Positions 11,453-22,365 of a stretch of DNA of 64,000 bases are shown piece by piece. The position numbers and the translations under genes were made by a program. How positions within the stretch are numbered: position 1 is the stretch's first letter; each line of letters starts with the position of its first letter. Origin of the DNA: Lucinisca nassula (lineage: Eukaryota > Mollusca > Bivalvia > Lucinida > Lucinidae). The notes beneath the pieces are model-generated. The model did not search any database. It saw only the letters and a list, made by a program, of their open reading frames with translations, and was not told the origin of the DNA. Location: assembly GCA_963580285.1 (NCBI GenBank), contig OY757025.1:119813141-119877140 (forward strand), in the 5' to 3' direction.

Positions 11453-12002
11453 CAAAGTCTTCATGGCCCGTATTTTTTTAGAAAAGGCTCATTGACTATC
11501 AGTATCAAATATTCACAATTAGTACAGCCCGCCAAACCCCACTTTTAATGATGCTAACTCAAGCTCAACCTCACGGTTGAATGGGGATTAGCTGTCCTTC
11601 AGAGTGTCTTCCTGTTGTAATAGTCTAAGTTAACCTGAAACTGTCGTGTATGCGTTGTTATTATAAACGTCCCATTGGTTATTTTTTGTATATGAAATAA
11701 AAATAGCAATAAAATAATCAACTTGATTGAAGATTCCGTGAAAGCAAAATTATGTAAAGAAAAGATGATAAAAAAAAATTATATTTCTTACTTCTCGAAA
11801 ACATATATCTTTGATACTGGTTAATTCGTTCTCAAGCAGATGGTTTATCGCATAGACCTGTTATCTTTAAGAAATGACTAGTTTGCATAAACATAGATTA
11901 ATATTAAACTTATTGTCACAAACGCATTCTGATCAGTCCTGCTCATTGAGACGGTTCTAACCAGCACACATAATTTGTATCTTGGAGCAGAAATAAGAAT
12001 TG

Positions 12003-12278
12003 CGAAAAACACGCCTATATAAATGCATTGTAAACTTTACCGCAGAAAAAAAGAACATTATAAGAGACTAAAATGTGATATTTTGTATTATTTCTGCTCA
12101 AAATATAGATTGTGGGTACTCCTTAGAACCGCCTCATCGAGGCGTTTGTAACGAGTACCCATAATTCATATTTTATAGCAGAAATAAGAAAAATAAGGTT
12201 TACCCCTGTAAACCTCAGTTTTACTTTATAAAAGTGGGGTTCAAGGGGTCAAAATTATAAAGGCGTGTCTTCGTGATG
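12003..12278 (+). mobile_element. Palindromic TIR element, family A
   Basis: ACACGCCTATAT near the left end and AGGCGTGTCTTCGTGATG at the right. The central hairpin is GTGGGTACTCCTTAGAACC-GCCTC, loop ATC, GAGGCG..., one arm slightly decayed. Followed at 12283-12375 by a fragment of family B (GGAGTTTAG...ACGGGCTTGTTAACATGATG). Confidence 0.8.
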
Positions 12279-12375
12279 TAAATAATGTATGCCCCTATGA
12301 GCCCCAGTTTACCCCATATAAACTGGAGTTTAGGGGGGGGTGTTCATTATACGGGCTTGTTAACATGATGTTTTG

Positions 12376-12650
12376 TTTGTTAGATTTGACGTTTAACGCC
12401 CCTATCAACACTGTCTCGGTCGTTTTGGATGCGTTGCTTCCAATTTGGTGGGAATTTTACCCGACATTGAGAGGAAATGACATCTCAAGCCCTGCAGCCC
12501 AAAGAAACCAATATGGTTTATAGGTATAAAAGGTCCGATTCCCACCACTTCAGAACCTCTAAGCGATTTACCAGTACTCATGCCACAGCTTGTCGGTTTC
12601 TTGAAGTTCCGATGGGCGGGGTCGATTTTAACATGATATAAATGCCCTTA
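12376..12650 (-). repeat. SINE-like dispersed repeat, family S2
   Basis: Reverse-strand copy of a roughly 280-bp repeat found eight times here. Diagnostic phrases on this strand: GACGTTTAACG, CCGACATTGAGA.GAAATG, ACATCTCAAGCCCTG, TTTACCAGTACTC. In forward orientation it ends ACGTTAAA...(CAAA)n, which suggests a retroposed element, but no tRNA boxes are evident. Confidence 0.7.
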
Positions 12651-12669
12651 CCCTAACAGATTTCAAAAT

Positions 12670-12835
12670 TGGGGCCGAGGTGTCTTTGGGACCGAGATGT
12701 CTAGGGGCCGAGGTGACAGTGGGGCCGAGGTGTCTAGGGCCGAGGTGACTAGGGCCGAGGTGTCTAGGGCCGACTTGGTTTTGGGCCGACCTGTCTAGGG
12801 GCCGAGGTGGTAGTGGGGCCGAAGTGTCTGGAAAT
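12670..12835. repeat. GGGCCGAGGTGTCTAG minisatellite
   Basis: About ten imperfect copies of a 15-19 bp unit, GGGCCGAGGTG(T/A)CTAG. It creates a false 'HLGP' repeat frame on the reverse strand. Confidence 0.9.
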
Positions 12836-13082
12836 CGGAGCCTCAATATGATAAGACAGTGAAAAATGATTCGTGATATTGCAGTCACATAGCCAAGATG
12901 GCTGTCATGCCCATATATGGTAAAACCATTTGTAAATCTTCTTATAAGGAACCAAACGGCCATTGACCTTGACACTTGGTATGTAGCATTAGTAACTGGG
13001 ACCGTAACCAACGACGTTCAAATGGTGTCCTTGTTCAGCTTGGCCTACCTTATGTCAAGGTCAACTTTGATCAGTTAGGCTG

Positions 13083-13290
13083 GCCTCAGTAGCTCAGTCG
13101 GATGCGCGTCTGACTGGTGATCAGGAGGACGCGGGTACAATACCTGCCAGGGTCGGCAACATTTTTTCGGGGAGATTGACCATGAAATCTTGTCTACGGT
13201 CATTTTTCCCTTTCGCTGATTCAAGAAGGGCAGCTGTCAGTTTCTGGCGAAAGAATGTGCACTGTACAGGTTAACCGCTTACGTATAAGC
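13083..13290 (+). mobile_element. tRNA-derived SINE with conserved core
   Basis: TAGCTCAGTCGG resembles a tRNA box A and GGGTACAATACC a decayed box B 38 bp later. The non-tRNA body (GGCAGCTGTCAGTTTCTGGCG, then GAATGTGCACTGTACAGG) follows. A similar head-to-body order is seen in SINEs with a shared core. The surrounding 12850-13940 is a diverged repeat whose CATGCC.AT.TAT.GTAAAA and ACCTTGA.ACTT.GTAT phrases occur twice about 780 bp apart. Confidence 0.65.
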
Positions 13291-13945
13291 CTGCCCAGGA
13301 AAAGTGTGGATAGGTAAACTGACCGGCTCAAAAAATAACCAAAATAGTGTTGGCTGGGTCGTTAAACTCCAATACAAACCATAAAAATGATCAGTTAGAT
13401 CTTTGTAAGGGAAAAAAGCAAAACAGTTGCTGTTTCTTATTCTGTCGTAGCTGGTGGCATCAAAGTTTATGTTTCTGGCAAGTTTGTTCAACTGATGACC
13501 TTTGGTTGACCTTTACCTACTTTATGTCAAGGTTGATTTGGTCTCTTGAGCATGTCAAATGGGAAAAAGGCAAAAAAGTGGATTTTTCTGATTTCTTATA
13601 GACTAGGCATCAGAAATGATATCTGCGGTCAGCTAAATAGAAGTTGATAATTATGACCAAGCTGGCTACCATGCCAATCTATCGTAAAAGGACCTGAAAC
13701 TCTCCATTTTAGGAACTGAAAGGCCTATGACCTTGAAACTTAGTATACAGCATTTGCACCTACAGCATCAGATTTCAAAATAATTTTGCATCAGTGATCC
13801 CTGTTTGGACCTTTACTTAGATTTTTTTTAAAGCCGCAATGTTTTGTTGAAAAGCATTCCTACCAGAGAGCAGAACCAGTTTATCCTACATGAGCTCTGA
13901 TGAGCATAGTACATGGGCCTCTTATTTACTTTTTATTTGGCTTAG

Positions 13946-14239
13946 CATTACGAAAACACGCCTATACAAATGCATTATAAACTATACCGCCGAAAAACGA
14001 AATTTTTCAGATGACAAATTGTGAATTTTTTCTTATTTTTGCTCAAAAATATAGATTGTGGGTACCCGTTAGAACCGCCTCGACAGAACCGCCTCGTCGA
14101 GTCGGTTCTAACGAGTACCCACAATCTATAGTTAAAAGCCGATATAAGAAAATAAGGTTTACCCCTGTAAACCCCATTTTTACTATATTAAATTGGGATT
14201 AGAGGGGGGTCAGAATTATTTAGGCGTGTTTTCGCGATG
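13946..14239 (+). mobile_element. Palindromic TIR element, family A
   Basis: Complete: CATTACGAAAACACGCCTA at the left and TAGGCGTGTTTTCGCGATG at the right. The central hairpin arms are ATAGATTGTGGGTACCCGTT and its inverse, with an extra partial copy of AGAACCGCCTCG inserted at the loop. A single G flanks each end. Confidence 0.9.
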
Positions 14240-14314
14240 GACTTGCACTTGGATATCACACAAATGCGAATTAAAACTGTTTTTTTTTTTTTTCATATCT
14301 CTCAAGATGACATT

Positions 14315-14475
14315 AGAAGCCTCAGTGGTGTAGTGGTTACGCTACTCGCCTTGTAAATCAGGAGTCGCAGGATCGATCCCGGGCTTCTCCAGCTTTTTGG
14401 AGGAGTCTTTAAACCGAGTTCCCGTCTCCGTATGACCTTAGCTGTTGGTGGGACGTAAAACTCAACACTCATTCA
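14315..14475 (+). mobile_element. tRNA-derived SINE (family S1), perfect 14-bp TSD
   Basis: Head has a box A-like TGGTGTAGTGGTTACG and box B GGATCGATCCC; the tail runs through GGGACGTAAAACTCAACACTC. Flanked by an identical 14-bp direct repeat, CTCAAGATGACATT, at 14301-14314 and 14476-14489, which shows retroposition and a fairly recent insertion. The tRNA-like part serves as an internal RNA polymerase III promoter in such elements. Confidence 0.92.
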
Positions 14476-14599
14476 CTCAAGATGACATTTTTCTTCCTGT
14501 TTTGTGTCGATTGTTTGTCAGTCGACCCAAAGTTACTACGTAAAATAGCTTACGTTTCTGATATCCGCGTAACTATCACTGATTTGTACGAAATCTAGA

Positions 14600-14892
14600 T
14601 TGGTCCCCGCCAATTGGGGCTTGAAGAAATAGATGGGCTGCATGATGCTTCCACGCAGAGCTGAAACTGACCGCGCACGAGTACTGGTAAACCACTTAGA
14701 GGATCTAAGCCTGCCCAGGCAAAGCGGTGCGATTCGGTCCGTCCATACTTATAAACCCTATTGGTTTCATTGGGCGACAGGGCTTGAGATGTCATTTCAC
14801 CTCAATGTCGGATAAAAGTCCCACAAAATTGGAAGTAACGTCCTCAAAATGACCTTTACAGTGTTGACGGGACGTTAAATCAAACAAACAAA
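14600..14892 (+). repeat. SINE-like dispersed repeat, family S2
   Basis: Full-looking forward copy: CCCCGCCAATTGGGGCTTGA, GATGGGCTGCATGATGCTT, CGAGTACTGGTAAACC, CTATTGGTTTCATTGGGCGA, CTTGAGATGTCATTTCA, ending GACGTTAAATCAAACAAACA. Both strands give short false frames. Confidence 0.8.
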
Positions 14893-15179
14893 ATCACTGA
14901 TTTGTACTAAATGTAGATAACGTACTTACAGCATTGCTATTCTTGCCGCTATGACGTCAGATGGTTGTGTTGCAGAAAGCTACTTGTACAGCATTGACTT
15001 GGTGCATAACATCGGGCATTGACAAACAGTGTAGACCCCGATCAACGTCTGACCAGAGACAGAAGATCATCCATTGATAGCAACTGTAATGTAAGCATCC
15101 TTATTTTATCTTGACCAATATTTCATTGTTCTTTGACTTTGTGAACTTTTGCGTTAACCGTAGCATTCACCCTAGTGTT

Positions 15180-15455
15180 ACGCCCCTGCCAGTCGGGGCT
15201 TGTAGACATAGTTTTTGCCGCATGGTGCGCAGAGTTAAAGTCGACAAAAATTGAGTACTGTAAATCATTTAGATAGTCTAAACCCGAGCGTGTCGGACCT
15301 ACCCTTCAACCTTGCGTTTTGTTTTAAGTTGGTAGGGCTTGAGATGTCATTTCAACTCTATGTCGGATTAAAGTCTTACAAAATCTAAAGCAATGTCTCC
15401 AAAATGACCTACATAATGTTGACGGGGACGTAAAATTTCAGCATAAACAAATCTC
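15180..15455 (+). repeat. SINE-like dispersed repeat, family S2 (diverged)
   Basis: Begins CCCCTGCCAGTCGGGGCTTG and keeps CTTGAGATGTCATTTCAACT and GTTGACGGGGACGTAAAA near the end. More diverged than the 14600 copy. Confidence 0.7.
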
Positions 15456-16440
15456 CTTTCTTCTTTTCTCTGGGAAACAACACAAAATGACCCACAAGGG
15501 ATGACGTATATGACGTAACACACGCCATAAAGTGGGGTTTAACCATGATCGTATAGTTTTACATTAATAAAGTGTTAGTACTTCGGAAATAATTAAAGTC
15601 AGAAGGTTTCTGTTTTTCTGTTTTATTTTCTGACCAAGTAGAATGGTCTCTTTTAAAATTTCAATGCTACATAATTATTATCGTGATTATAACATATCGA
15701 AAATCGAAAGCTTCTAAGACAGGTAGTGTCCAGGACTAGCCCAATATACTGAACACGTCTCTTAAATAACTCAAAACCTGACTGACTTGACATGATCAAA
15801 CTGGAGGTTTTATACGTTTCAGAGCATTCCTTAGGCTTTTGTTCTCACGTTTACACAGCTTCTGTTTATACCAAACGTCCATCATTAAGCAAATGTTAAA
15901 AGAATTTCAACATCTGCTGACCACGTAAGCACACACCTGCAGGGTACTATGCACTCATAGAATGCTCACATGATTGGCGTAAACAGAAACATGCACCCCT
16001 GTGATTGACATTTTGTAGATACATTTCAGGTTTAATGTAAGCTGCACTGGCTTTTTCTCCCGCGAAAATATTTGAATAACAGCACATGCTAATTGCGTAA
16101 TACATAATTGAAAATGTCAAAGAAAATGTCAGTAAGTTTTACACCTCAATGTATAGTGCATTTTAGATAACATCGAAAGACTGGATTAAAATATATGCAA
16201 GGTAAAAACGTTTCAATTTTCTATCTATAAAAGCTTAAAATGTTTCATATACCCATCAACATAACCCCAAATACATTTATTACCCATTCAACAGCATATT
16301 GGTCATATAAAGTTCTCACTACTCATCAACGTTGTTTAAACCATTCATGTAACATGCTCGTGTAACAAAAGTGCATTTACAATACGTCAACACTATTTGG
16401 ATCATTAAGATCACACGCCTATGTAACTACTTTACACGTA
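15456..16440. other. No gene or repeat recognised
   Basis: AT-rich, with only short frames lacking domains or good splice context. I see nothing I can support here. Confidence 0.4.
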
Positions 16441-16454
16441 ACTTTATACCCCAA

Positions 16455-16470
16455 CACAATCAATCAATCG

Positions 16471-16506
<36 letters not shown>

Positions 16507-16580
16507 ATCGATAGACCAATTAATCAATCAATCAATCAACCAATCGATCGATCGATCGATCGATCAATCAATCAATCATC
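16455..16580. repeat. (CAAT)n / (CGAT)n microsatellite
   Basis: Tandem CAAT with blocks of CGAT and a few interruptions. Confidence 0.95.
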
Positions 16581-16664
16581 GACTAACCACCTAAACTCGT
16601 TACCAACATACGGTGCAAATAAAGGTAACAAGGGTGTGTTAAGAATTTCTATATCCTTATGTTA

Positions 16665-16870
16665 GTATTAAAGGGAATGGGAACACCTTCAGGGGAGGGG
16701 TCAACTCATATAGGAAAGAATTTGCTCCTTAGGAGCAAATTCTTGCCTTTAAGAGTTGACCTCTTTTTCTGTGGGACAGAGCTTATAGAAAAGCAAACAG
16801 GAAGTCCGAAAGTTGTCTCCCTTTGAAAAATGGCGGGAAAATCTGCCAGGTGTTCCCATTCCCCTTAACT
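16665..16870. mobile_element. Foldback/TIR element, family F
   Basis: Outer inverted ends TTAAAGGGAATGGGAACACC and GGTGTTCCCATTCCCCTTAA, and a second internal inverted repeat, GAATTTGCTCCTTAGGAGC and GCAAATTC. Relatives at 53625-53850, 59593-59830 and a fragment at 27245-27370 keep GGAGCAAA, GTCTCCCTTTGA and the end sequence. Confidence 0.8.
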
Positions 16871-17129
16871 TCTCTAGAAATTAATAGTTCTAGAGAAAAA
16901 AATTTTTTTTTTTTTTTGTGTGTGTGTGTTTTGTTTTTGTTTTGAGGGGACACATAAAAGAACATTTATCAGTCACCCCCTATATTAATTGCATTGTAGC
17001 ACATTGACCTGATAAACATATGCTATCTCAGGACAAGAGAGCTTTATCAGGTCAACGTGACATTGCACTTCTAAGAACTGGACTGCTGGGAAAATTTGCA
17101 AAACTGTAAGAGTGTACAATGGTATTAAC

Positions 17130-17292
17130 TGATAAATAGAATACCAGATTCGCGTCATTTGATATCAAGTTTATCAGGCTCGGCTTTGAGAACGCATGTA
17201 GAATCGCTCGGCAAGCCTCGCGATTCTACAAGCGTTCTCAAAGCCTTGCCTGATAAACTTGATATCAAAAGACACTCACCTGGTATTCTCTA
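17130..17292. repeat. Foldback hairpin, arm type 1
   Basis: Near-perfect arms of about 50 bp: TTTGATATCAAGTTTATCAGG...GAGAACGC.TGTAGAATCG and their inverse, meeting at the core CGCTCGGCAAGCCTCGCG. The outer flanks GAATACC and GGTATTC are inverted too. It is followed at 17400 by another hairpin with a different arm but the same core. Confidence 0.85.
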
Positions 17293-17404
17293 TATATCGC
17301 TAACCCTTGTGGGTCATTTTGTATCGTCTCCCGAAGAAAGGGAGAAAAGAGCCTGAAGAGATAGTAGATGGGGTGAAAGAGAAGGGACAAGGGAGAAAGA
17401 GAAT

Positions 17405-17560
17405 ATAAGAATCTTATATGGGTGTGAGGGGTGGATAGAGAAATCCGTCCCAAGGGTCACTGTCCGGCATCACGAGGCTTGCCGAGTGATGCCGGACAGT
17501 GATCCCGAGGGACGGATTTTTCTATCCACCCCTCACATCCATATTGGATTCTTTTTCTTG
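17405..17560. repeat. Foldback hairpin, arm type 2
   Basis: Arms GAATCTTATATGGGTGTGAG, GGGTGGATAGA, AATCCGTCCC, CACTGTCCGGCATCAC and their inverse meet at ATCACGAGGCTTGCCGAGTGAT, whose centre is the reverse complement of the CTCGGCAAGCCTCG core of the 17130 hairpin. The arms share nothing obvious with it. Confidence 0.85.
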
Positions 17561-17699
17561 CATACCTTCCATTTCTTAGCGCGGAATTTCAATGCTGCAG
17601 TCACTTCGGTTACCAACGTCCGCCATATTGTGTTGACACTGCAGGAATGTAAAGTGACGTCACGGATCGTGCATGACGTCAACCTTAACGACGGCGCAC

Positions 17700-17836
17700 A
17701 CAAGGTCGTAATCAACCAGTGCATTAATCAAACACGCGATTATATTCGATTTGGGGTCGGAACACCAGGTTCAGAACATAAATTTCTATCCCAGGGTAAA
17801 ATCGCGGATTTCCTTGTCTGGTGTGCAAGAAAATGA
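17700..17836. repeat. Dispersed repeat, two copies
   Basis: AAGGTCGTAATCAACCAGTG, CATTAATCAAACACGCGAT, ATTCGATTTGG and a CTGGTGTG.AAGAA end recur at 35353-35476. Unknown class; it lies next to foldback hairpins at both sites. Confidence 0.7.
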
Positions 17837-18049
17837 ATAAAAGTGAAAAAACAAACAAACAAACAAACGAAGGAAACGAAAACTTTGATCTTCTACTCTT
17901 ACCTGCTGCAAGGACAGCAAGCCTTGCAGCACTTTGAGCCAATATCGACCTTGGGTGACGTATGATACGCGACACCTTCGACTCACCGAACCTCACCGAG
18001 TGAAAACGCAAAGCTTAGCAGGAACGACATAAGAGGGACTCTGATATGA

Positions 18050-18404
18050 TGGCCTACGGAAAAACTCCTCCCATCAGAGACACCAAAGGGAAAGAAACAC
18101 AAACATGAAATAACTAAACCTCAGGGGAACTATCACAAGCGGACAGCCAAAAGGACAGTTACTTTCCCATAATATGGCCAAACGGCTATCCCAAAATTAA
18201 AAAAAAAGATAAAGGCAATACTTACGTGCAAAGACAAACTATAACAAAAATAAACCGCGACTGAAGAACCGCCTCTGAGGTCAGTAAAAAGTATTTTACT
18301 GGGGAGAGTGGGGCGTTGGTTTGGGATGGTTAATTACTATCCTCGCCCTGGGTTCTGTCGCGGCCTAGACAAATAATTTCTAATGCGTCTGACCTACATC
18401 TTCG
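18050..18404 (-). mobile_element. 3' end of retroelement R2x (reverse strand)
   Basis: Contains the family text on this strand: TCAGAGACACCAAAGGGAAA, GCCAAAAGGACAGTTACTTT, GGCCAAACGGCTATCC, AACCGCGACTGAAGAACC. 'R2x' is my label only. The same tail follows an RT-related C-terminal reading frame at 21223, so this is read as the 3' untranslated part of that element. Confidence 0.7.
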
Positions 18405-18866
18405 AGAACATAAAAATCAAACAAATTAAGTAAAATAGAAGAGAAGGCAATGATCAGCAATCGATACAATTATTTCACAGCTCCCATCAGAGACACCAAA
18501 GTTAAAGAAGCAACAACATGAAACAACTAGACCCTAATGGAAACCTCAATAGCGAAAAGCCAAAAGGACAGTTACTTTCCCACAAAATGGCCAATTGGCT
18601 ATCCAAAACAAAATAATATAAGCGATACACACACTCAGAGAAAAACCATAACAAAAACAAAAGTAAGCCGTTATAGCATCTGAGGCCTGACCCGCCGGTG
18701 TGCAATTAAAGAGGGAAGCAAAGTTATCAACTGTGATTGGGCAAAACGTCGAGCTCAAAGCTTCAACGATCTCAGATTGGTTTTCAACGGAAAGGGACGT
18801 CATGCAGCCTCTTTCATTAATAAACAAGTGCAAATCAGCCACAAGACGTGCGTAATTCGAATCCAT
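18405..18866 (-). pseudogene. Retroelement R2x remnant: RT-region piece joined to 3' tail
   Basis: On the reverse strand a frame from 18866 reads LVADLHLFINERG, SLSVENQSEIVEA, then jumps directly to PITVDNFASLFNCTP and into the 3' tail. From memory of invertebrate retroelement proteins, LVADL(F)LF..ERDF..SLS is the segment just before the catalytic YLDD, and PITVDNFA.LFNCT lies at the very C-terminus. The intervening few hundred residues, including the catalytic Asp pair, are missing, so this is an internally deleted copy. I cannot place the element's superfamily with certainty; it is an RT lineage common in molluscs, cnidarians and lancelets, possibly Penelope-like. Confidence 0.65.
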
Positions 18867-18879
18867 TGGAATACTAACA

Positions 18880-19300
18880 ATTTATCTAAAAACGCAGGAA
18901 CGACATAAGAGGGACTCTGATATGATGGCCTACTGAAAAACCTAGGCAAGGGACAAGGGAGAAAGAAGAATGAACGAAAGTAAAAAAAAACAACAGAAGA
19001 ATTGGCTCACAGTTGGGCAAGGATTGCTGTCCTTGCAGCAGGTAAGAGTAAAGGATGAAAGCTTTTGTCCCTTCCCCATGAAATGTCCATTCAATTAAAT
19101 AATTAAGTTTTTCTTTTATAATATAAGAAGGAAGCGTAGTGTAAAGGGTGGAAAATTCAAAAGTAGACTTGAAGCAACGAAACGTCTGGATTTCAAATTG
19201 TTTAAAACTCTATTAGTTTTTATGTCTCAGATAGGAGCTGTGGGTTGATTGTATCGATTCCTGAGCATTGCCTCCACTTCTATTTTATAGACCAAATCAG
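18880..19300. repeat. Mixed R2x fragments
   Basis: AGGAACGACATAAGAGGGACTC and GCTGTCCTTGCAGCAGGTAA here match 17890-18060 in part, the second in inverted order. 19226-19292 carries the forward-strand R2x 3' terminus (GCTGTGGGTTGATTG...GCCTCCACTTCT). The region looks like overlapping or nested copies. Confidence 0.55.
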
Positions 19301-19890
19301 ATTTCTCCCCGATCTTTCAAGGACTTTGTCGCAATATTTAATCACATTTTTATGGCAGTTAAACATTAAGTTAGTAATTTGGGAAGTTCAGTGGGGGTAC
19401 AAGAGCTTTAAATTGCAATAAACCGTGCTTTGTATGGTCTTTTATTAAGTTTAGGTGACCAATATAACGTAGAAGGCCTTCTATATCACATACAGCAAAC
19501 TCGGTGGCTGAATGACAAATGTGGTCATCAACAATATCCCTTTGTACAGTCAAATGCTGCATTTCATAGGCATTAGTACCACCAAGCTCTTGCTAAAGAG
19601 TGTTAACATAGTGGAGCCGTCAAACAACGACCACATTCTGCTGGAGCCAAATCAAACCTCAGATGAAATTCTTGAATACCTAAGGAGGGTCGCTCATAAT
19701 TGACTCTGCCGTAATCAAACTCGATTTTTTAACTCAAAACGAGTTTGTTGGTATTTGTTTTTCAAGTGTTTTCTTATGTTGCCGTAAATTTAATAACCAT
19801 TACAATGTGTTTGTGGTTGTAAACTATTTTTACGACTTCATAGACTACTTTCCGGTCTAGTTAGCTGTAAAGTACAGGAAAATATAGAGA
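19301..19890. other. No gene recognised
   Basis: A 63-residue frame occurs on each strand (19371-19562 reverse, 19512-19703 forward) without recognisable domains. I do not call either a gene. Confidence 0.35.
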
Positions 19891-19894
19891 GAAA

Positions 19895-20320
19895 CAGACT
19901 AAATAGAAGTGAAGGCAAAGATCTGGAATCGTTATAATTATTCCACAGTTTCCATCAGAGACACCACAGGGAGAGAAATAAAAACATGAAACAACTACAC
20001 CCTAATGGAAACATCACTAGAGAAAGCAAAAAGGACAGTAACTTTCCGACAAAATGTCCAATTGGCTATCCAAAGCAAAATGATATAAGCGATACACACA
20101 CTCAAAAGACAAACCGTAACAAATATAAGCGATACACACACTCAAAAGACCGTAACAAAAACAAACCACGAGAGAACGCATTGAAACGCTCAGTGAAACG
20201 AATTCCAATGGGGTTGGGTTGGGGTGAGGGGCTTAAATCGATTTTACGTGGCCACAATCCTCGCCCTTACTTCCGTCGCGATTTAGACAAATAACTTGTT
20301 CAGTCCGCATGAAGGCCTCC
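19895..20320 (-). mobile_element. 3' end of retroelement R2x (reverse strand)
   Basis: Well-preserved tail: AGAAGTGAAGGCAAAGATC, TCAGAGACACCACAGGGAGA, GCAAAAAGGACAGTAACTTT, then ATCGATTTTACGTGGCCACA and CTTCCGTCGCGATTTAGACA. A TATAAGCGATACACACACTC phrase is duplicated in tandem inside it. Confidence 0.75.
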
Positions 20321-20579
20321 TAACCCTGTTTTTCTCCAGCTACTGATTTGTTTCCTCCGATTGCAGTATATCCGCTTTCGACGACAAATCAGAACTCTCT
20401 TACACACAAGATGTTTACTTTATTTTTCCATTGGTGTCAAAAATATACCCTCGAAGAGTCTGCCAGTTCACATTCCATGGTCATAATAGTAAAACTAGTA
20501 TAACATATTGTCAACACAGACAAACAAAACAATGAATCAATAGTGACGTTTACTTTAGATTGTGTGACGTCATATGTTT

Positions 20580-20606
20580 TGAAAAAAAAAAAAAAAAAAA
20601 AAAAAA
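20580..20606. repeat. Poly-A run
   Basis: About 25 consecutive A after TGACGTCATATGTTTTG. It could be a retroposon tail, but no matching element body is identifiable upstream. Confidence 0.7.
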
Positions 20607-20964
20607 CTGCCATATTTATCCATTTATCCATCTAGTTATTCTACGAACTTAAAGTGAAGAAATGACTAATGCCTGGCATCGCACATTACTCTGTTAATTG
20701 TCAGTCTCAGTTTCAATTACTGTTAACACACGTTAGCCTGTTCCAGCCCAAAATTTAGTATCTCTTACACGCAAAAGGCCCGTAGGTACGTTGAAATCGA
20801 TTTAAGCCTCCAAGTGAAATACTTTCCACTGACAGTTCCAATGTTTATTTTTGCTATAGTTAGTCTTTCAATGTCTGTATCGCTTATACATTTTTTTCTA
20901 TTCTCTTGTAAATGTATGCTGTGTACATACATTTTTTATAGAACACCGAAAAGATGTTCCAAAA

Positions 20965-21085
20965 TTAAGGCTGTTATACCGCCTGGCAGTAACCCCCAGT
21001 GGCTCGAACTACCCCTGTCTCGAACAGATTTTCATGGTCCCGAAGGCGTTCGAGCCATTGAAGTTCTATTGTATTTTGTTTGTTT
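20965..21085. repeat. Fragment of a GTTCGAGCC-containing TIR repeat
   Basis: CAGTGGCTCGAACTACCCC and GTTCGAGCCATTGAAGTTCT are inverted with respect to each other over about 60 bp. Related text is at 53890-53970, 57870-57945 and 58185-58215, consistent with a dispersed small TIR element. Confidence 0.5.
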
Positions 21086-21222
21086 TGCATAGCAAATTGG
21101 CCATTTTGTGGTTGAGTCTTTTTGGCTTTCTGCTAGTGATGTTTCCATTATTGTCTAGTTATTTCATGCAAACGTTATGATAAACGCGATGATTTTGATT
21201 TTGAGGTTGTAAATTTTCCTAT

Positions 21223-21504
21223 TTGGATGTTGATGATTCTCGTGCGCCATCCTATTGCGTTTACATTTCGCAATTAATTCGATTTTCTAGAGTGTGCAGT
21301 CATGTAACTGACTTCAGCACTCGTAATAAATTGTTAACGGCTAAACTTCTTAATCAGGGTTATCGGTACCATAAACTACGCAAAGCTTTTTCAAAATTTT
21401 ATAGACGTCATTCTGATTCCATTTCGAAATTCAATACTGGACTTAAATCACTTCTGCCACAAGGTCTATCGGAACTCGAATACTCGAATTTTATGGTGAC
21501 TTAG
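21223..21504 (+). pseudogene. C-terminal RT-associated region of retroelement R2x
   Basis: Frame reads VYISQLIRFSRVCSHVTDF, NKLLTAKLLNQGYRYHKLRK, FSKFYRRHSDSISK, LKSLLPQGLSE, then a stop where family members continue. Past the stop, TACAACATAAATG... and GGTTGACAACTTTGCTTCCC resume the family text (compare PITVDNFAS at 18405-18866). In full-length relatives this follows the RT domain and precedes the 3' tail. Family knowledge is from memory; no search was run. Confidence 0.7.
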
Positions 21505-22365
21505 TATATAAATTCAGAAAAATATATAACCGCAATGACTTCAGCACCCAAGTTCGTAAAATCATGCTTTGATATAAAAAGATTGGGTACAACATAAATG
21601 TTATATGACAAACTGCATGCATGGTAGTTAACCCAATCACGGTTGACAACTTTGCTTCCCTCTTTAACTGCACGTCGGTGGGTCGGGCCTCAGATTCTAT
21701 GACGGTTCCAACGTTAAGGCTTATGTTGGTTGGTACCTGATGCTCCGTCTCTGGTCGGGCTCATCGGAGTCTAACTGTTGGTTTTCTTTTGCTCCAGCAT
21801 TTCAGTGGTGTCTTGCTGTGTAGTCCTCATCGTTGTTCCATCTCTGTGATTGTTTGATTTTTGTGTTCACGGAGATGTTGCCTTGATGAGTTAGGCGACC
21901 ATCAAATTATTTGTCTTAATCGCGACGGAAGTAAGTGCAGGGTTTGTGGCCACATAAAATCGATTTACGCCCCCAACCCCGCCCCCAGTGGAATTCGTTT
22001 CCGCTGACCGTTCCAAGGCGGTCCTTCTGTCGCGGTTTATTTTTGTTGTGTTTTGTCTTTGGGTGTTTGTGTTGTTTAAATTGTTTTGTTTTGGATGGCC
22101 TGTTGGCCGTTTTGTGGGAGGATGGCTGTCCTTTTGGCTTTCCGCTGTTGATGTTTCCGTTGAGGTCTGTTGTTCTATGTTTGTTTTGCTTTCCCTTTGG
22201 TGTCTCTGATGGAAGCTGTGGGTTAATTGTATCGTTTCCTGATCATTGCCTCCACTTCTAGTTTTCATGTTCGTTGTTCTTTCCCTTTGGTGTATCTAAT
22301 GGTAGGTGTGGGGTAATGGTATCGATTCTGATAATTGCCTTCACTTCTATCTAATATCTGAAGTA
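21505..22365 (+). mobile_element. 3' region of retroelement R2x (forward)
   Basis: Continuation from the RT-associated frame into the 3' tail: GTTGCCTTGATGAGTTAGG, AATCGCGACGGAAGTAAG, GACCGTTCCAAGGCGGTCC, TTTGGTGTCTCTGATGG, GCCTCCACTTCT. The terminal 85 bp are repeated in tandem (22205-22262, again 22270-22350). This copy links the tail family to its coding part. Confidence 0.75.

Noticed and set aside
12628..13011. 127-residue reverse frame with HLGP repeats
   Set aside because: Lies over the GGGCCGAGGTGTCTAG minisatellite.
13083..13160. tRNA genes at 13083, 14318 and 44479
   Set aside because: Boxes A and B are present, but each continues into a repeated SINE body, and two families show target duplications or multiple copies.
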